A DNA stretch of 64,000 bases from Sphagnum magellanicum. Its lineage: Eukaryota > Streptophyta > Sphagnopsida > Sphagnales > Sphagnaceae. The translations under genes and the position numbers were made by a program. This document shows positions 35,511-47,360 of the stretch, piece by piece (positions within the stretch are counted from its first letter, which is position 1; each line of letters begins with the position of its first letter). Under the pieces are notes generated by a model that had not been told where the DNA came from, searched no databases, and saw only the letters and a program-made list of their open reading frames with translations. The stretch spans positions 6,330,038 to 6,394,037 of the forward strand of contig CM038923.1 in NCBI GenBank assembly GCA_021904315.1, given 5' to 3'.

Positions 35511-36325
35511 GATCATAGACTATGAACTGAGGTAGCCAGGGAGGAGGAGGAGGCATTGGACCACAGCAACAGAGGTAAGATCCATGTAACCCTAATATTA
35601 CCTCTTTGCTTCAACATCATCTTCTCCATGATGCTTTCCAAATCTTTTCACAAATTTGAAGAATGTGATTTTGTGTCTGCAATGTTTTTCAGAAGATTGT
35701 CAATTTGAGATGATCACAGATTGTAAAGTGAGATAGCCAGGGAGGAAACTTTAGACACAGCAACAGCTTGTTTGAAGCAACAGTGACATGGTAAGATCCA
35801 CAGAACCCTAATCTTAGCTCTTTTGTTCAACATCAACTTCTCCATGATGGTCCCAATCTTTTCACAAATTTGAAGAATGTGATTTTGTTTCTGCAATGTT
35901 TCAGAAGATTGTCAATTTGATATGATCACTGTAAAGTGAGGTAGCCAGGGAGGAGAGATCGGACACAGCAACAGCAACAGCAACAGACGTATGATCCATT
36001 AATCCGTAGTCTTTAGCTCTTTCCTTCAAAATTATATTTTACCATGATCTCCCAATCCTTTCCCAATTTGAAGAATGTGATTTTGTGTTTGCAATGTTTC
36101 ACAGGACAGTCAATTTGAGATAATCACAGACTATCAAGTGAGCTAGCCAGCAAGGAGATGTTGGACATAGCAACAGCTCCTTTGCAGCAACTGTGGTAAG
36201 ATCCATGCAACCCTAGTCTTAGCTCTTTCCTTCAACATCATCTTGACATGATCCTCCCAAATCCTTTCACAAATTCAAAGAATGCTATTTAGTGTCAATG
36301 TTTTAGAAGACAGTCAATTTCAGAT
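35511..36325 (+). repeat. four tandem ~200-bp exon-intron units
   Basis: Units begin at about 35511, 35712, 35923 and 36122 (spacing 201, 211 and 199 bp). Shared landmarks are GATCA, TAGCCAGGGAGG, CAGCAACAG, GTAAGATCCATG, AGCTCTTTCCTTCAACATCA, TTTGAAGAATGTGATTT and TTTCAGAAGATTGTCAATTT. Units 1 and 2 are most alike; unit 4 is the most diverged. Confidence 0.9.
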
Positions 36326-36516
36326 GCATGCAAAATACTGCAAGAACTGCATTGAAGGAGATCCTGTAATCTGTCAACCCATGACTGCCAAGACACTTCT
36401 TCTGCATATTCTCAACAGAGTTCTTTCAGTACTCTTGAGCACTGAAAAGTTGGAACACAAAAGACCTCAGTTGTTGTTACTATGAGCTCAACCATACAAC
36501 TGAATCTGTTTTCATA

Positions 36517-36522
36517 AATAAA
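36517..36522 (+). terminator. AATAAA poly(A) signal
   Basis: A perfect AATAAA lies 32 bp after the stop of the small frame in the last exon of the tandem-unit transcript. Confidence 0.4.
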
Positions 36523-36530
36523 ATTGACAC

Positions 36531-37370
36531 CAATTCTATCTCTCCCTGTGCAGCTTACTAACACAGTAGAAAGCAATGCATGATATCATTTCACAAACTC
36601 TCACAAGCACCCACCTCATGTAATGTATCATATACAAATAAAGGAATTTCAGGTTTAGAAGAGTTTATAATAAAGTTAAATTACAAAACTGATCATTCAT
36701 AAGATTGCTAGGAGGCTTGTGCGCCACAACTCAATGACCCAACTACCACACAAAGGGTTGATCCAAAATCTACTTCTACACAAACATGGATGTCAAGATC
36801 ATTTTTCCAAAAAAGCCCCACATGGGATGGGATGTATATATAAATGTAATTTCTATATGATTACAAAAGCAAAACAGAGAGTTCCAAGCAAATCCTTTTA
36901 TAAAGGCAAACCAGAAATTCCAAACTCACTTTCTCCCATGTCAAAAAAGCTTGAAGAAGAGTAATTGTTTTAGATAAAATGACCAGAAAATAACTAAATA
37001 TGGATCGCGGCCTAGAAAATCACCTACTCAATTGTGAACTTGTCTACTAACTTCATTCCAAGTTCACATGGTAGCGGGCCTTTCAGTTTTGCTGCAACTA
37101 AAAAAGGTTTCAAGAAAAGACACTAAATCTAATTATATTCTGATAGACACATAAGATCCTAATTATGCTCATAGATACATAAGTTCCTAATTATGCTAAT
37201 AGATACATAAGTTCCTAATTATACTAATTGATTAATAAGATGCTAATTATGCTATAAGCAACAATAATTAAGCTAATTGATTGATTGGGTTGGTAAGATG
37301 GTAAACTTAATTTGATAATAAAGATGGGTACATTTGATTGATAAAATGGCAAATTGGTTTTCTTAATTAC
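36531..37370. other. intergenic, 3' side of the PDF1-like gene
   Basis: AT-rich, no gene seen. It contains a 28-bp minisatellite (37146-37257). Confidence 0.5.
37146..37257. repeat. 28-bp minisatellite, four units
   Basis: Four head-to-tail units of 28 bp (starts 37146, 37174, 37202, 37230) built on GATACATAAGTTCCTAATTA. It lies about 110 bp beyond the stop codon of the PDF1-like gene and may be part of its 3' UTR. Confidence 0.85.
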
Positions 37371-39972
37371 TTACGCCTTGCAGTTTTCTGTACCATATGC
37401 ATTGTTTGCATTTTCAAACACCCTGGCTTGGACGGCTGCGGCAGTTCTGGACACGAGGGCCCGGTTGAACTGGTCGATGACTACAGTGTGCGAGAACTGG
37501 TAGCTGGTGGGCTTCGTGTACGCGTTCAGGAGAGCCGCGACTCCGTGGTTTGCAAGCTCGCTGAAGGCATCGAATCTGCCGTCGTTTAGCGCTTGCAGCA
37601 TTGTCGTGGTTCCGTATGCAGTCCCGGCTCGCGTCCCGAAAGCATCCGTGACTAGTGATCTCGTGGACACGAAGAACTTCGGCCAACTCTCTGTATGTGT
37701 ACTCCAGTAGCTGCGAAGGAAAACAAAAAAAAAATTCCCAACACCACCCACGAGAGTCGTTGCATTTTGTGTCAGTTGTTGTTGCAGATCGACATTGCAG
37801 CTGAAAAGACCAAGGACAACCAGATGAGACTAAATACCAGTTAATTTGGTTTTGGACACTTGGATGTGTGAATGCTTACCTGCTAGTGGAGCATCCTGTT
37901 GTTGCTTTGGTATTAGGACCTGCTTCATTGATCTTGGAAGAAGAAGATGGTCGAGAATTGGTGAACTGCGCGTACACGGACTGGTCTACGGGGTCTTGGG
38001 TTTGGAACTGGTTGTCACCGAAGGTGGTGCTGGTCTTCGAGAGATCCTGGGTGGCGCTGCTGCTGCTGCTGCTTGTCCTGCTAGTTGTGTCGCCGAAGCG
38101 ATACGCGGACTGATCCGGGACTAGCGATGGATTCCTGGCGAAGAACTGCTGGCCGTCGTCTGGCTGAAAGTTCGTAAACAGCTCTGTGTCCGGCTGAAAG
38201 GAATCAGCGTGCTGCTGCTGCTGCTGTTGTTGCTGTTGCGTCTGTTGTTGCGTCTGGTACCTTGTATTGGTAAGGTCGAAGGAAGATGGGTACTTGCCGC
38301 TAGGGTCCGAGCCCCTATAGCTGGTCGAGCTCGAGCTGCTGGCGCCGTTCTTACGGGCGTTGGTAAGGTCGAAGGAGGATGGGTACTTGCCGCTAGGATC
38401 CGAGCCCCTGTAGCTGGTCGAGCTCGAGCTGCTGGCACCGTTCTTACGGGCGTTGGTAAGGTCGAAGGATGATGGGTACTTGCCGCTAGGGTCCGAGCCC
38501 CTGTAAGTCGCAGTCGGAATGTCAGTCCAGAAAGCACTAGTGTCTGTGGAGCTCGACTGGGATTCGGAAGAAGAGCTCGCGAATGTCTTCTCGCTAGATA
38601 GAACTGCAGCGGAGGTGGTCGACTGATCAGTTGTGTGGGAAGATGTTGTTTTGTCTTTGGACTCTGTAGCGGATGCCTGATCAAACTGAGCTCCAAATTT
38701 CTTTGCTTCTTGCTCGTCGTAACCGTTTACGAAAGGCAAGTTCCTGCTCCCAGCGGCAGATGCGCTTTGAGACGAGCTGCTCGACTGCTTGAACTCGAAG
38801 TTCGGATAGTTGTTGGGCTTCACCTCCTCTGGTGTTGCACTGCTCGACTGCTGCTTCCCTTCTGTCGAAGACACTTCATCAGTTGTCTGCTTCGACTCCT
38901 CTTTCGTCTGCTTGAACTCGAAGTTTGGATAGTTGTTGGGCTTCACCTCCTCTGGCACCACATTGCTCGTCGATTGCTCCGGTTCCGTAGAAGCCGCCGC
39001 TGCCTCCGTCGTCTGCTTCGACTCCTCTTTCGTCTGCTTGAACTCGAAGTTCGGATAGTTGTTGGGCTTCACCTCCTCTGGCACCGCATTGCTGGTCGAT
39101 TGCTCCGGTTCCGTCGAGGTCGCAGCTTCCTGGGTCGTCTGCTTCGCGTCCACTTTCGACTGTTGCGTGAACTCGAAGTTGGGATAGTTGTTGGGCTTTA
39201 CCTCAGCAGTGCTCTTCTCCTCTTGAGCTCCATTGCTCGCCGATGCCTTCTCTGTTGTCGCATCGCTCGGCTCCTCCTTGGACGTTACTGTCGACCCAGT
39301 TGTGAACTCGAAGTTAGGATAGTTGTTTGGCTTCACCTCCTCCTCCTGGCTCGACTTCTCTTCTTCCTCCGCTGCTGCATTGCTCGTTTTCTTCTCTCCC
39401 GTCGACTGCTCCGTGGACTGGGAGCTGTCAGGATGGTCATCGACAACCTCTACATCATCCTTGCTCGACTTGGTCTCCTCTTCCGCTGCTGCTGCATTTC
39501 TCGACTGCTGCTTCGGCTGTTGCGTGAACTCGAAGTTAGGATAGTTGTTGGGTTTCACCTCCTTGTCTCCAGAGAGCTTCGCCTCTTGCGTTACGCCTGC
39601 AGTAGTACTGGTGCTCGAAGTCGTCGCGTCTTCCCTCGCGGTTCGAGAACTGGTTCTTGCAAAGTTCGCATGAACTGCAGCTGGCTCGGATCCTTCTTTA
39701 ACCGAGTCCTTCTCCGCTGTACTAGTCTCCGACTCCTGCTGCTGCTGAGACGTTTTACTACCTGCATGCACTTCAGTACTCATGGTTTGCACAGCAGATA
39801 CAGTCTCTGGCGGATACTCAAAACTCCTCACGGGGATCGAATCCTCCGCAACAGCAACAACACCATAAGCAACTGCAGACACCAGGAGAAGCACAACACC
39901 AAACAAAACGGCTTGATTCCTCATGGCGGCAAAGCTTCTATCAGTGCTGCAGCGCCCGGTTAGCCTCGCCAT
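37371..39972 (-). CDS. secreted repeat-rich protein with PDF1-like C-terminal domain
   Basis: Two exons, 39972-37880 and 37710-37371 (CAG/GTAAGC donor, TTCGCAG acceptor, phase 2), give 810 residues. An N-terminal signal peptide is present (MRNQAVLFGVVLLLVSAVAYG from residue 17; the first ATG is 16 codons earlier). The long Ser/Thr/Gln/Glu-rich middle holds six copies of EVKPNNYPNFEF (near nt 39545, 39322, 39185, 39058, 38938, 38810), then three 31-residue units with YRGSDPSGKYPSSFDLTN (93-bp period, 38275-38515) and a polyglutamine run. The last 115 residues (SYWSTHTESWP, LQALNDGR.DAFSEL, VAALLNAYT, AL.S.TAAAVQA..FE.AN) resemble the C-terminal domain of Protodermal factor 1, an epidermal wall protein. 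A cell-wall or cuticle-associated role is inferred. The terminal stop overlaps a donor-like GTAAGT, so a further exon cannot be excluded. Confidence 0.75.
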
Positions 39973-40233
39973 GCTGCACTAGATCAGCTACAGCTTCGAG
40001 TAAAACAACACACACAACTTCTTCAAGATCTGATCTGATATTCCCACAACTCCAAAGATCAAGTGCTACTTAAATCACCGATTGCAACACAAACCTCCGC
40101 AAAACAACAAAATATTCTAACAAAACCAGTACTGCAACCACTCCACAAAACTACTACTGCCTCAAACTTTGATGCTGACCTCCACCACCAGATCCGGACT
40201 ACTTACTTACTGCTCATGTTCTCCAACCCCACA

Positions 40234-40243
40234 ATATAAAACT
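40234..40243 (-). promoter_or_regulatory. possible TATA box of the PDF1-like gene
   Basis: On the minus strand the sequence reads TAGTTTTATATTG about 265 bp before the start codon. It is a reasonable TATA-like motif, but there is no independent evidence for the start of transcription. Confidence 0.3.
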
Positions 40244-40429
40244 AGTTTTTTCTCCTCTGTATTTTTTTTTTTGGTTGGGTTTTCTTTTTCCACCTCAAAG
40301 CTTGTCTGCTGCTACTGAACTTTTATGGAGTCTGTCTGCAGCAACAAAAACATGAACCTGAGCAGCAACGTGAGACCTAAGACGTGATCATACACTTACT
40401 GGGCCAGCCAGCTGCAGGTAGCCATTATT

Positions 40430-41520
40430 CTATCAAGCAGTTGTGTTTGTTGGTTGTCTGGTACATGGATGGGCCTGCTGTCTGGTATCAACAAATGGGT
40501 ATCAATACTGATAACAAAGGAGGGACCAGTATGGGTATGACTTGAGGCATACCTAGGAGGCTGACACCATGAGTACCATCCGGGTAACAACTAGGGACCT
40601 GAGGTAATACCAATCCTGTACCCGTTTTATACCCGTTCAATAGGGACCTGAGGTAATACCAATCCTGTACCCGTTTTATACCCGTTCAATAGGGACCTGA
40701 GGTAATACCAACCTTTTATCAGTTTTATACCAGTTCCAAATATCAAGAATATATCTGGTTAACCTAGAAGCTTGCATTTGGTATCAACAATGGTATCAAT
40801 AATGGTAGTAAGGAGGGACTTTAAACCTGCATGTGCGAGGAGGGCTATGGATGAAATCATATAAAAAATGTGAATATGGGATTGACTTGGCCGAAAGGCT
40901 TAACTTCGTATGGACCCAAAATGGATTGGGATGAACATTTGGGTTTGATGTGGCCTAAACATATGAAATAGATGACACAAAAATCATAATCAAATGTAAA
41001 TGAAATTAAGTTGAAATTAGTTCAAGATTAAATCAAAATCAATTAAAATTATCATATAAATTATAGACTTATTATAATAAAAATATTATGTTTAAAACAT
41101 TTTTTGTTTGTATATTTAGATCAAGATCACACCAAGATCATTCGTCAAAACAAATTGAATATATAACTTGAAAAGTTCAATCATCTAGTCCATTGAACTC
41201 CTTCAGGCCCCTATAATCAAATCCCTTCAAAGGCCCCTGGGATCACACCCCTTCATGACTAGTATTGATATGACATAAGGCAATAAGGACGAGGCTGATA
41301 CAAGTACCAACCAAGGAGGTACTAGGGACCTGAGGTAATACAAGTCTTGTAGCAGTTTCCAATATCAGGGGTATATCCAGTTTATAGGCCTGCATCTGGT
41401 ACCAACAAGGGGTATCAATACTGGTAGCAAGGGAGGACCAGTATTGGGATGACACCAGGCAATACCAGGTTGATACCAGTACTAGCCTGGTAGGGACCTT
41501 AGGTAATACCATTTGATAAA
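40430..41520. repeat. region of dispersed GGTATCAA/GGTAATACC repeats
   Basis: Phrases such as CTGGTATCAACAA, GGGTATCAATACTGGTA and GGGACCTGAGGTAATACC recur here, interrupted by plain AT-rich DNA at about 40850-41250. A related block lies at 46735-47010. This looks like one old repeat family; its boundaries and class are not clear. Confidence 0.5.
40593..40740. repeat. 49-bp tandem repeat, three units
   Basis: Units start at 40593, 40642 and 40691 with AGGGACCTGAGGTAATACCA. The first two are identical over the full period and the third is diverged at its end. Single related units occur at about 41328, 41490 and 46744. Confidence 0.9.
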
Positions 41521-42529
41521 TTTCTGGGATGATAACTTAATTGGATGATGTGTCACATCAATTGCTGAAAGCAGAAGATGACAAAAGTTTGGTAGTTGAT
41601 GGTGACTGATGGAAGGAGTGGATTTTAGTTTTTGTGTTGCTTTGTTCTTTTGCGGGTTATGAGTTTCTTGGAGTTGTTACGATCGGTGGCACTCAATATG
41701 TTTATGGTTTCTTTTGTGTGTAAGCTTTGTGTGGTGTGGTGTTAATGTGTGGATTTTCATTGTTGGATGTCAATCAAGAATGGGAGGAGGTTGGAGAGTA
41801 TGAAGGGATTTCTACAACTAGGGCAACTAAGTATTCAGATTTTTCTTGTTGTTTAGTGTGTTTGAGTAGTCGACTAATTGCAAATTTTTTATGTTTGGTG
41901 GCATTAGAAGGATGAATGGCTCAAGGTGTAGATTGTGGTTTTTGTGAAGAAAGATGGGTTATTTCTATTGTGCCATGTAATGTTTTTTTTGTAATGATGA
42001 TTAAACTTCTTTCTAACTATTTTTTGAAAATTCTACATAAATATTAATATCAGCAATAACATATTGGGCTACCTTTGACATGGCATGCCCAAAACATGAC
42101 CCCAAAACTGGATATGTTAGCTAAAAGCAAAACAAAAAAACACATAAATTAATGCAAAAATCAAAATGCTTAAATTAAATATCTCATTTTTAGCATATGC
42201 AATTACTTTATCAAGCAAACCAAAGGTATCTAACAAAGATTTCACTTGGATTCCCATGTCTACACTTGTAATGTCATGTACCTGAAAAATTCCAATTGTC
42301 ACATGGGTGAATTCTCATGAAATGTTGATAAAACTCACAATCATGGCAAAGGTATCATAGCCTACGTGAACATCCAAAAGTCAAATGAACATGTACAAAT
42401 TATATGAAATGCAAAGGTTGGGACACACATTTTTCCCTAGTTTTTTCCACCATATAAAAACATTTCAATCACCATTTGGTAATGAAATGGGGATTGTACA
42501 TGCCCACATTGTTGTAAAACTAGGGATTT
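41521..42529. other. AT-rich intergenic DNA, no gene seen
   Basis: A 62-codon open frame at 41727-41915 (+) is cysteine- and leucine-rich but matches nothing I know. No other structure noted. Confidence 0.4.
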
Positions 42530-43360
42530 TGTCACGACCTTAGCTCTGGGCTCGTGACCAATAAAAGGGGCATGGAAAGGTGAGGGCCAAGAGTGCAACC
42601 CAAGAGTCACATTCACACTCTCAAGAGTGCAAAAGAGTGTGAAGGAATGAGCCCACACACTCAAATGGGCTCCCACTTTGGAAGTTAAAGTCCCGAAGGA
42701 CTTTTGAATCTTCATAGAGCAATTTGAAAGGCCAAAACTTATTGGATTCAAAAGTTTTTTATATCATTGGAAAGCTCTTGAAACATAAATACTTAAAATG
42801 GGCTCACATGATCCATTTGAGTACTTACAACACAAGTTATGGCCGAAAATAGGACTGGGAATCAAATGTCAATTTGACTTTTGAGCACTAAAAGTTAGGA
42901 ATCACCCTAAATTACATGCATGCAAGTGGCGTGTCACATATCATTGGAAGATTCTTGACAAAGGATATAATTTTGCTTTAAACTTCACTTCAATTGAAGG
43001 TTTTCATAAGAAGTTATGGGTTTCCAAAACGATGGGTGTTCCAATTTTGAAAATTTCGGTATTCTCGACTTGGGAATCATGGGAAAATGACATTTGGGTG
43101 CAACCTTTATCGCTAGTCACAAAAAATACTATAAAGGGTAAGGTGGTGACTTCCCCCAAGTCCATGTCATGGTGAATTTTGTGAATTCATGTATGCCCAT
43201 GATTCGTCTGTGCACCAAAAATGATCTAACTATGCATTAACCAACTTATTGTTTGGTTTTTATAGGTCCATATGAATAATTAATTTGCTTATCATTTGTC
43301 GTAAATCCCCATCTCAAAACTCCAACACGCCCCTTTTACCTTCAAAGTGTTACAAATTAA
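42530..43360 (+). mobile_element. LTR-like fossil repeat, copy 1
   Basis: Starts TGTCACGACC, a common type of plant Ty3/gypsy LTR end, and aligns in long stretches with the reverse complement of 61924-62746. Shared are CCACTTTGG, TATATCA.TGGAAAG.TCTTGAA, CAAGTTATGG and CAATTTGACT in the same order, and near the end a CACGCCCCTTT block. The right edge is approximate. No internal coding part is seen, so a solo-LTR relic is the best reading. It is old and well diverged. Confidence 0.4.
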
Positions 43361-46300
43361 AGAACGTACCACAACTCCTGCTCCTTGCATTGTTTCCATT
43401 TTCAAACTTACATTTGAATCTTTCAAGTAGTTGGGGGTGCATTAGATTTGATTTGTTGTAAGATAATTGGTTGCCAAAAAAGGGCTATGATTTGAAAAAA
43501 AAGGACAATTTTTCGCTTCTTTGAAACTTGTTTTTCACTTTGGGTTTTTATAACTATTTGCAACTTCAACGATCCCCATTTTTTGTATAAGTTTGGATGT
43601 TCATTACAAACATATTTGTTCAATGCATGTGTGCCATGGTTCTTGTTGTAACCCACAACCCCTTTATGTTTTCCATGGGCATCAATGTGTTGCAATTGAA
43701 TAGGATGACAAACAAAACATTTGTAGGTTGCAAACATTCACTACTACAACAATATTCACCACAAAAAAACCCAATAGGTTGATGATCAATGATTAAAAGT
43801 CCATACACTTCAATTGGCCAATAATTTTAAAGTCAAAATCTCAAAAGCTCATTTGAAAATATACTTAAAATATATCTACAACATGCTAAAAATATGCCAT
43901 TATTTCATAGCATATACAAAAATATCCTTTTGCTTCAAGTGCTTCCTAAAATATATAAGCAATGACCTTTCCATGGGGTCATGTGATCCAAGTTCAACTT
44001 CAAATTGAAACAAAAAATCAATGTCATCTTTTTCATCACATGAAATCTTTGTTACAAGTTATGCACAACACTTGTGGAAATCAATATAAACATCCTTACA
44101 TGGGTTTCGTTCTATCAACTATTACCTACCAAAAAAAAGGACAAAAAATTTACCTCTATAGGAATTCAATGGCATCTTTTTCTTCACAAAGTCTTACTAA
44201 AAGCAACTAAATGTGAAAAAAACCTTGTTGATGTAAAAAACTAATGAAAGGAAAAGAAACAAAGTGTTGAAAAAAAATATGTGCTTGCAACATTCAATGC
44301 ATCAATGAATAGCAAGATGACCACCACTCAAATGACCACGGCAATTATTTAAATGACCGCAATGAAAGTTCATTGGGTCAAATGACCATTGTGATGATGA
44401 CAATGATGAAAATTGCAAACCTTAGAACAATGTAGCTTAAACCTTAAATCAAATTGACCAAAAAACTATAACAACCAAAAAAATATCTTAAAAGTTACCT
44501 TAAACTAAAACTTATGAAAGGGTGTTGAAGAAAAACATACTTGTAACACACAATGACCATTACAATGAACATCGTAATGAAAATTTTGATGACCACCACA
44601 ATGATGACAATGACAAAAATAACAAAACCTTAAAGCAATGTAATTAAACCTTAAATCATCTCAACTAAAAATTTTAAACAAGAAAAACAAAAAGACTCAC
44701 CTATGTTGGTTAGCAACCATCACGATGACCATCACAACAAAATCAAGATGTTTTATTGCAAAAGCTTGGTGTTGTAACTTGAACAATGATGATAAACAAA
44801 AAGAAAAAAAAAGTGATGAAATATATATTTGAGCACAATGACCATCATGATGACCATCACAATAACACTGACATTTTGCAACAACAAAAGGCTAAAACAA
44901 ATGTTTAATAGTTTCAAAAAAAACCTCCAAAAAAAAAGCCAAAAAAACTAACAAAACTTTAAAAACACTTAGCCAAAAACAATGATGATGGCAAAACAAC
45001 AAAAAATTTAATGATGGCAATGGCAATCTAACAAAAACCTCGACACTAACAATGCTTCATTTTTGTTTACAACAATCACCACAAGAAAAATGAAACAAAA
45101 AAAAGGAGGAAAAGGGGAAATAAAAAGTAGGAGGGAAAGGGAAAGGGCATTGGAAAACATGAAAAAAAAATTCATGTGCAAAAGAGAGACCTAGCCATCA
45201 TGTGAAAGAAAAAGTTTGCCATGAGAAGAGCATTGGAATGCGACATGCAACAAAAGAAACCCTAACCCCTAAGGTTGGAAAAAAAGTTGGAACCTTGAAA
45301 TTTTAAAAGGCACTTGCTCATTTGATGAAAAGTTAAAGGTAGATGAAAACCTAGGTGGATGATTCAACATTATCAATTATTGAAAGCAATACGTAACAAA
45401 ATTCTAGTAATTAATGATGATGGGTGGTGCTATGAATTTTCGGATTTGCTTTGCATTTGTGTGGTTTGTTGTTTTGCAGGTTACGTGTGACTTGATTTTT
45501 CGTTATGACAATGTTCGAAGTTGGTGTTTGTTTTGTTATTTTTCATTGTTGGGGAAGTTGGTGATTTCTATGTTGGATTTAGTGGATGCAAATAATGGGA
45601 CATTGAAGGAATTGCTATATGATTGGTTTTCAGAGGAGATGAGAAGGTAAGCATTTGCAATTTGTTGGTATTGTTGTTGAAGTGTGATTCTTGGTGGATT
45701 TTTTAATTTCTTACTTTGGGACATTTAGTTGGGGAAGAAAACCTTTATGTTGAACTTGACTTCGAGAAGAGGCATATATTTTTCTACTACACGTGATTCG
45801 ATAGATGGAGTTCAAGTTTAAAGGTAAAATTTAAGGATCATAATTCAAGAGAGATGATGAAGATCTCTAGGGATTTCGAAGCAACCCTAACGACAGGTCA
45901 TTGTGGTCAAATTGGGTGTTTAGTCTATACACTGAAATTTTATTGAGTTATGTTGTGTTATGTTATGTTGGGGGAGAGAGGAGCCACTTTTGTGGGAGCC
46001 TTGAAATAATCTTATGTTCCAAAGGAGTTCAGTTGTTATTGGGAAAATCTGTCAATGAGCATCCAAAACATTGCATTATGCTAACTTTCTAAGTCAATGT
46101 ACATCATTTTGTTTTCATTTTGTAGCTAGAGTCATCATACATCATCTGATTTGAGAGGACCCATTTGTGTGAGGCAATGGAAGTCATGCGAATTTCCAGT
46201 GTGAGATATCTAATATATTGTAGTTCAACAGGTGTAGTCCAACATTGTTGTTATGGGGAGATGGTTTTAGAGAGTTGGGAAAAGTTTTGTCACTGCAATA

Positions 46301-47138
46301 TGGTCTACCATTATGAGGATTAGTGGTGCCCATGAGAGTGAGATGACAATGTTCTGATCCTTGAAGATCCATAGGTTAAGGTAAATTGATCAAATAAGAT
46401 ACTACTTAGGCAAGTGATTTGTGATGGATTTTTAATTTAAGTAACATAATGTTGGTGCATTTGGCAAAGTTGGTTACATGACTACTTAGTTGTATAATCG
46501 GGTAATGTAGTGTCCCTGTTTCTTTTCATTACACTGGTACAAGGTGTTAAAAAATGTTGTGGAATTGATGGTCATCAGATTCTGAGGTTGAACGCGGATC
46601 CTAAAATGGGGTGGATCCCAGGGTAAGGTCCTTGTCCAGGTATTCAAATAGAGATCAGGGTCAGGGTAGGGTATGTAGAACCAAAATCATCCAGTCTTAC
46701 CCAGATCTGCGGAGTATTATCCAGATCTCTGGAGAACCGCCCAACACTGGTAGGGACAAGGGACATGTGGTAATACCAGACTTGTAACTGTTTCATGTAC
46801 CAGTTTCAGTATCAGGGATATAATATTATTTGCCCCATACCAGCCAAAAATCAGTCTTGGACTCAATACCAAGTTGCGAGGCTGCTCTGAAAAGTAATCC
46901 AAAAGTATCCAATACCCAAGACCACAGTGGTATGAAAAATTGTTGAAATAACCCAAAATACCAACACCAGCTAGAGATAGGTTCAAAAGTCCATGATACC
47001 AGATCAATACTGCTGGTATCATAAAGGTTTTTTGCTTGGAAAGAAACAAAGAGGAGGAAGAAGGAGAAGAGAGAAAAAAGAAAAGGACTAAAAAAAACAA
47101 ACAAAAAAAACTGACACAACACAACGTCTAGCGAGAAA
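43361..47138. other. AT-rich intergenic DNA
   Basis: No gene supported. It includes the ATGACCA-rich degenerate array at 44310-44900 and a GGTATCA-type repeat block at 46735-47010. A 78-codon open frame at 45414-45650 (+, hydrophobic) is of unknown status. Confidence 0.4.
44310..44900. repeat. degenerate ATGACCATCACAATG-type simple repeat
   Basis: Many imperfect copies of ATGACCAyCACAATGA and CAATGATGACAATGA occur in loose clusters separated by A-rich DNA. It looks like an aged minisatellite or cryptically simple sequence. Confidence 0.6.
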
Positions 47139-47360
47139 ATGAATGGAGCATTAAGCTTGGCATTGAAAGCAGCAGCAGTAGTAGTTAGATTGATAATGGT
47201 GGGTGGGGTAGCAGGCAGCAGGCAAGGCTTGAGCCTTGGAAGTGTGGTTGATGCAAAGCAGCAATTGCAGTTGCTGATTACTGACAACAAAAGAAATGTC
47301 AGATCACATGATGATGTGCAGAGATTAACAGACACTAGTGTCAGTCTGTCTCAAGGTTAG
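47139..47360 (+). CDS. possible orphan first exon, unknown protein
   Basis: An ATG-started 73-codon frame with a hydrophobic start (MNGALSLALKAAAVVVRLIM) and a polar second half (AKQQLQLLITDNKRNVRSHD) ends at TCTCAAG/GTTAGAG, a usable donor. No continuing exon was found downstream. It could be a secreted or organelle-targeted protein's first exon, a gene fragment, or chance. Confidence 0.25.
   Translation: MNGALSLALKAAAVVVRLIMVGGVAGSRQGLSLGSVVDAKQQLQLLITDNKRNVRSHDDVQRLTDTSVSLSQG

Larger units (their letters stand above)
35000..36530 (+). ncRNA. probable spliced noncoding transcript with four tandem exon-intron units
   Basis: A possible first exon ends at 35320 (CCAGAG before GTAATG). Four units follow, each an exon-like part with stops in all frames, a donor (GTAAGATCC, or GTATGATCC in unit 3) and an acceptor after a TGCAATGTTT-type tract (in unit 4 TGTCAATGTTTTAG). 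The last exon starts at about 36307 and contains a short frame, 36324-36485 (53 residues, MHAKYCKNC...). An AATAAA poly(A) signal lies at 36517-36522. It starts close to the BSD gene on the other strand, so a divergent promoter transcript is plausible. Transcription itself is inferred from splice-like signals only. Confidence 0.35.

Noticed and set aside
35511-36325. CRISPR-like or ordinary satellite array
   Set aside because: The units are ~200 bp with shared exon and splice-site landmarks in a eukaryotic context; no short repeats with unique spacers.
38635-39963. 442-codon open frame on the plus strand
   Set aside because: It is antisense to the PDF1-like exon. Its Arg/Leu-rich repeated composition is the mirror of the Ser/Glu/Gln repeats, and the minus-strand frame has a signal peptide and a phase-correct splice to a recognisable domain.
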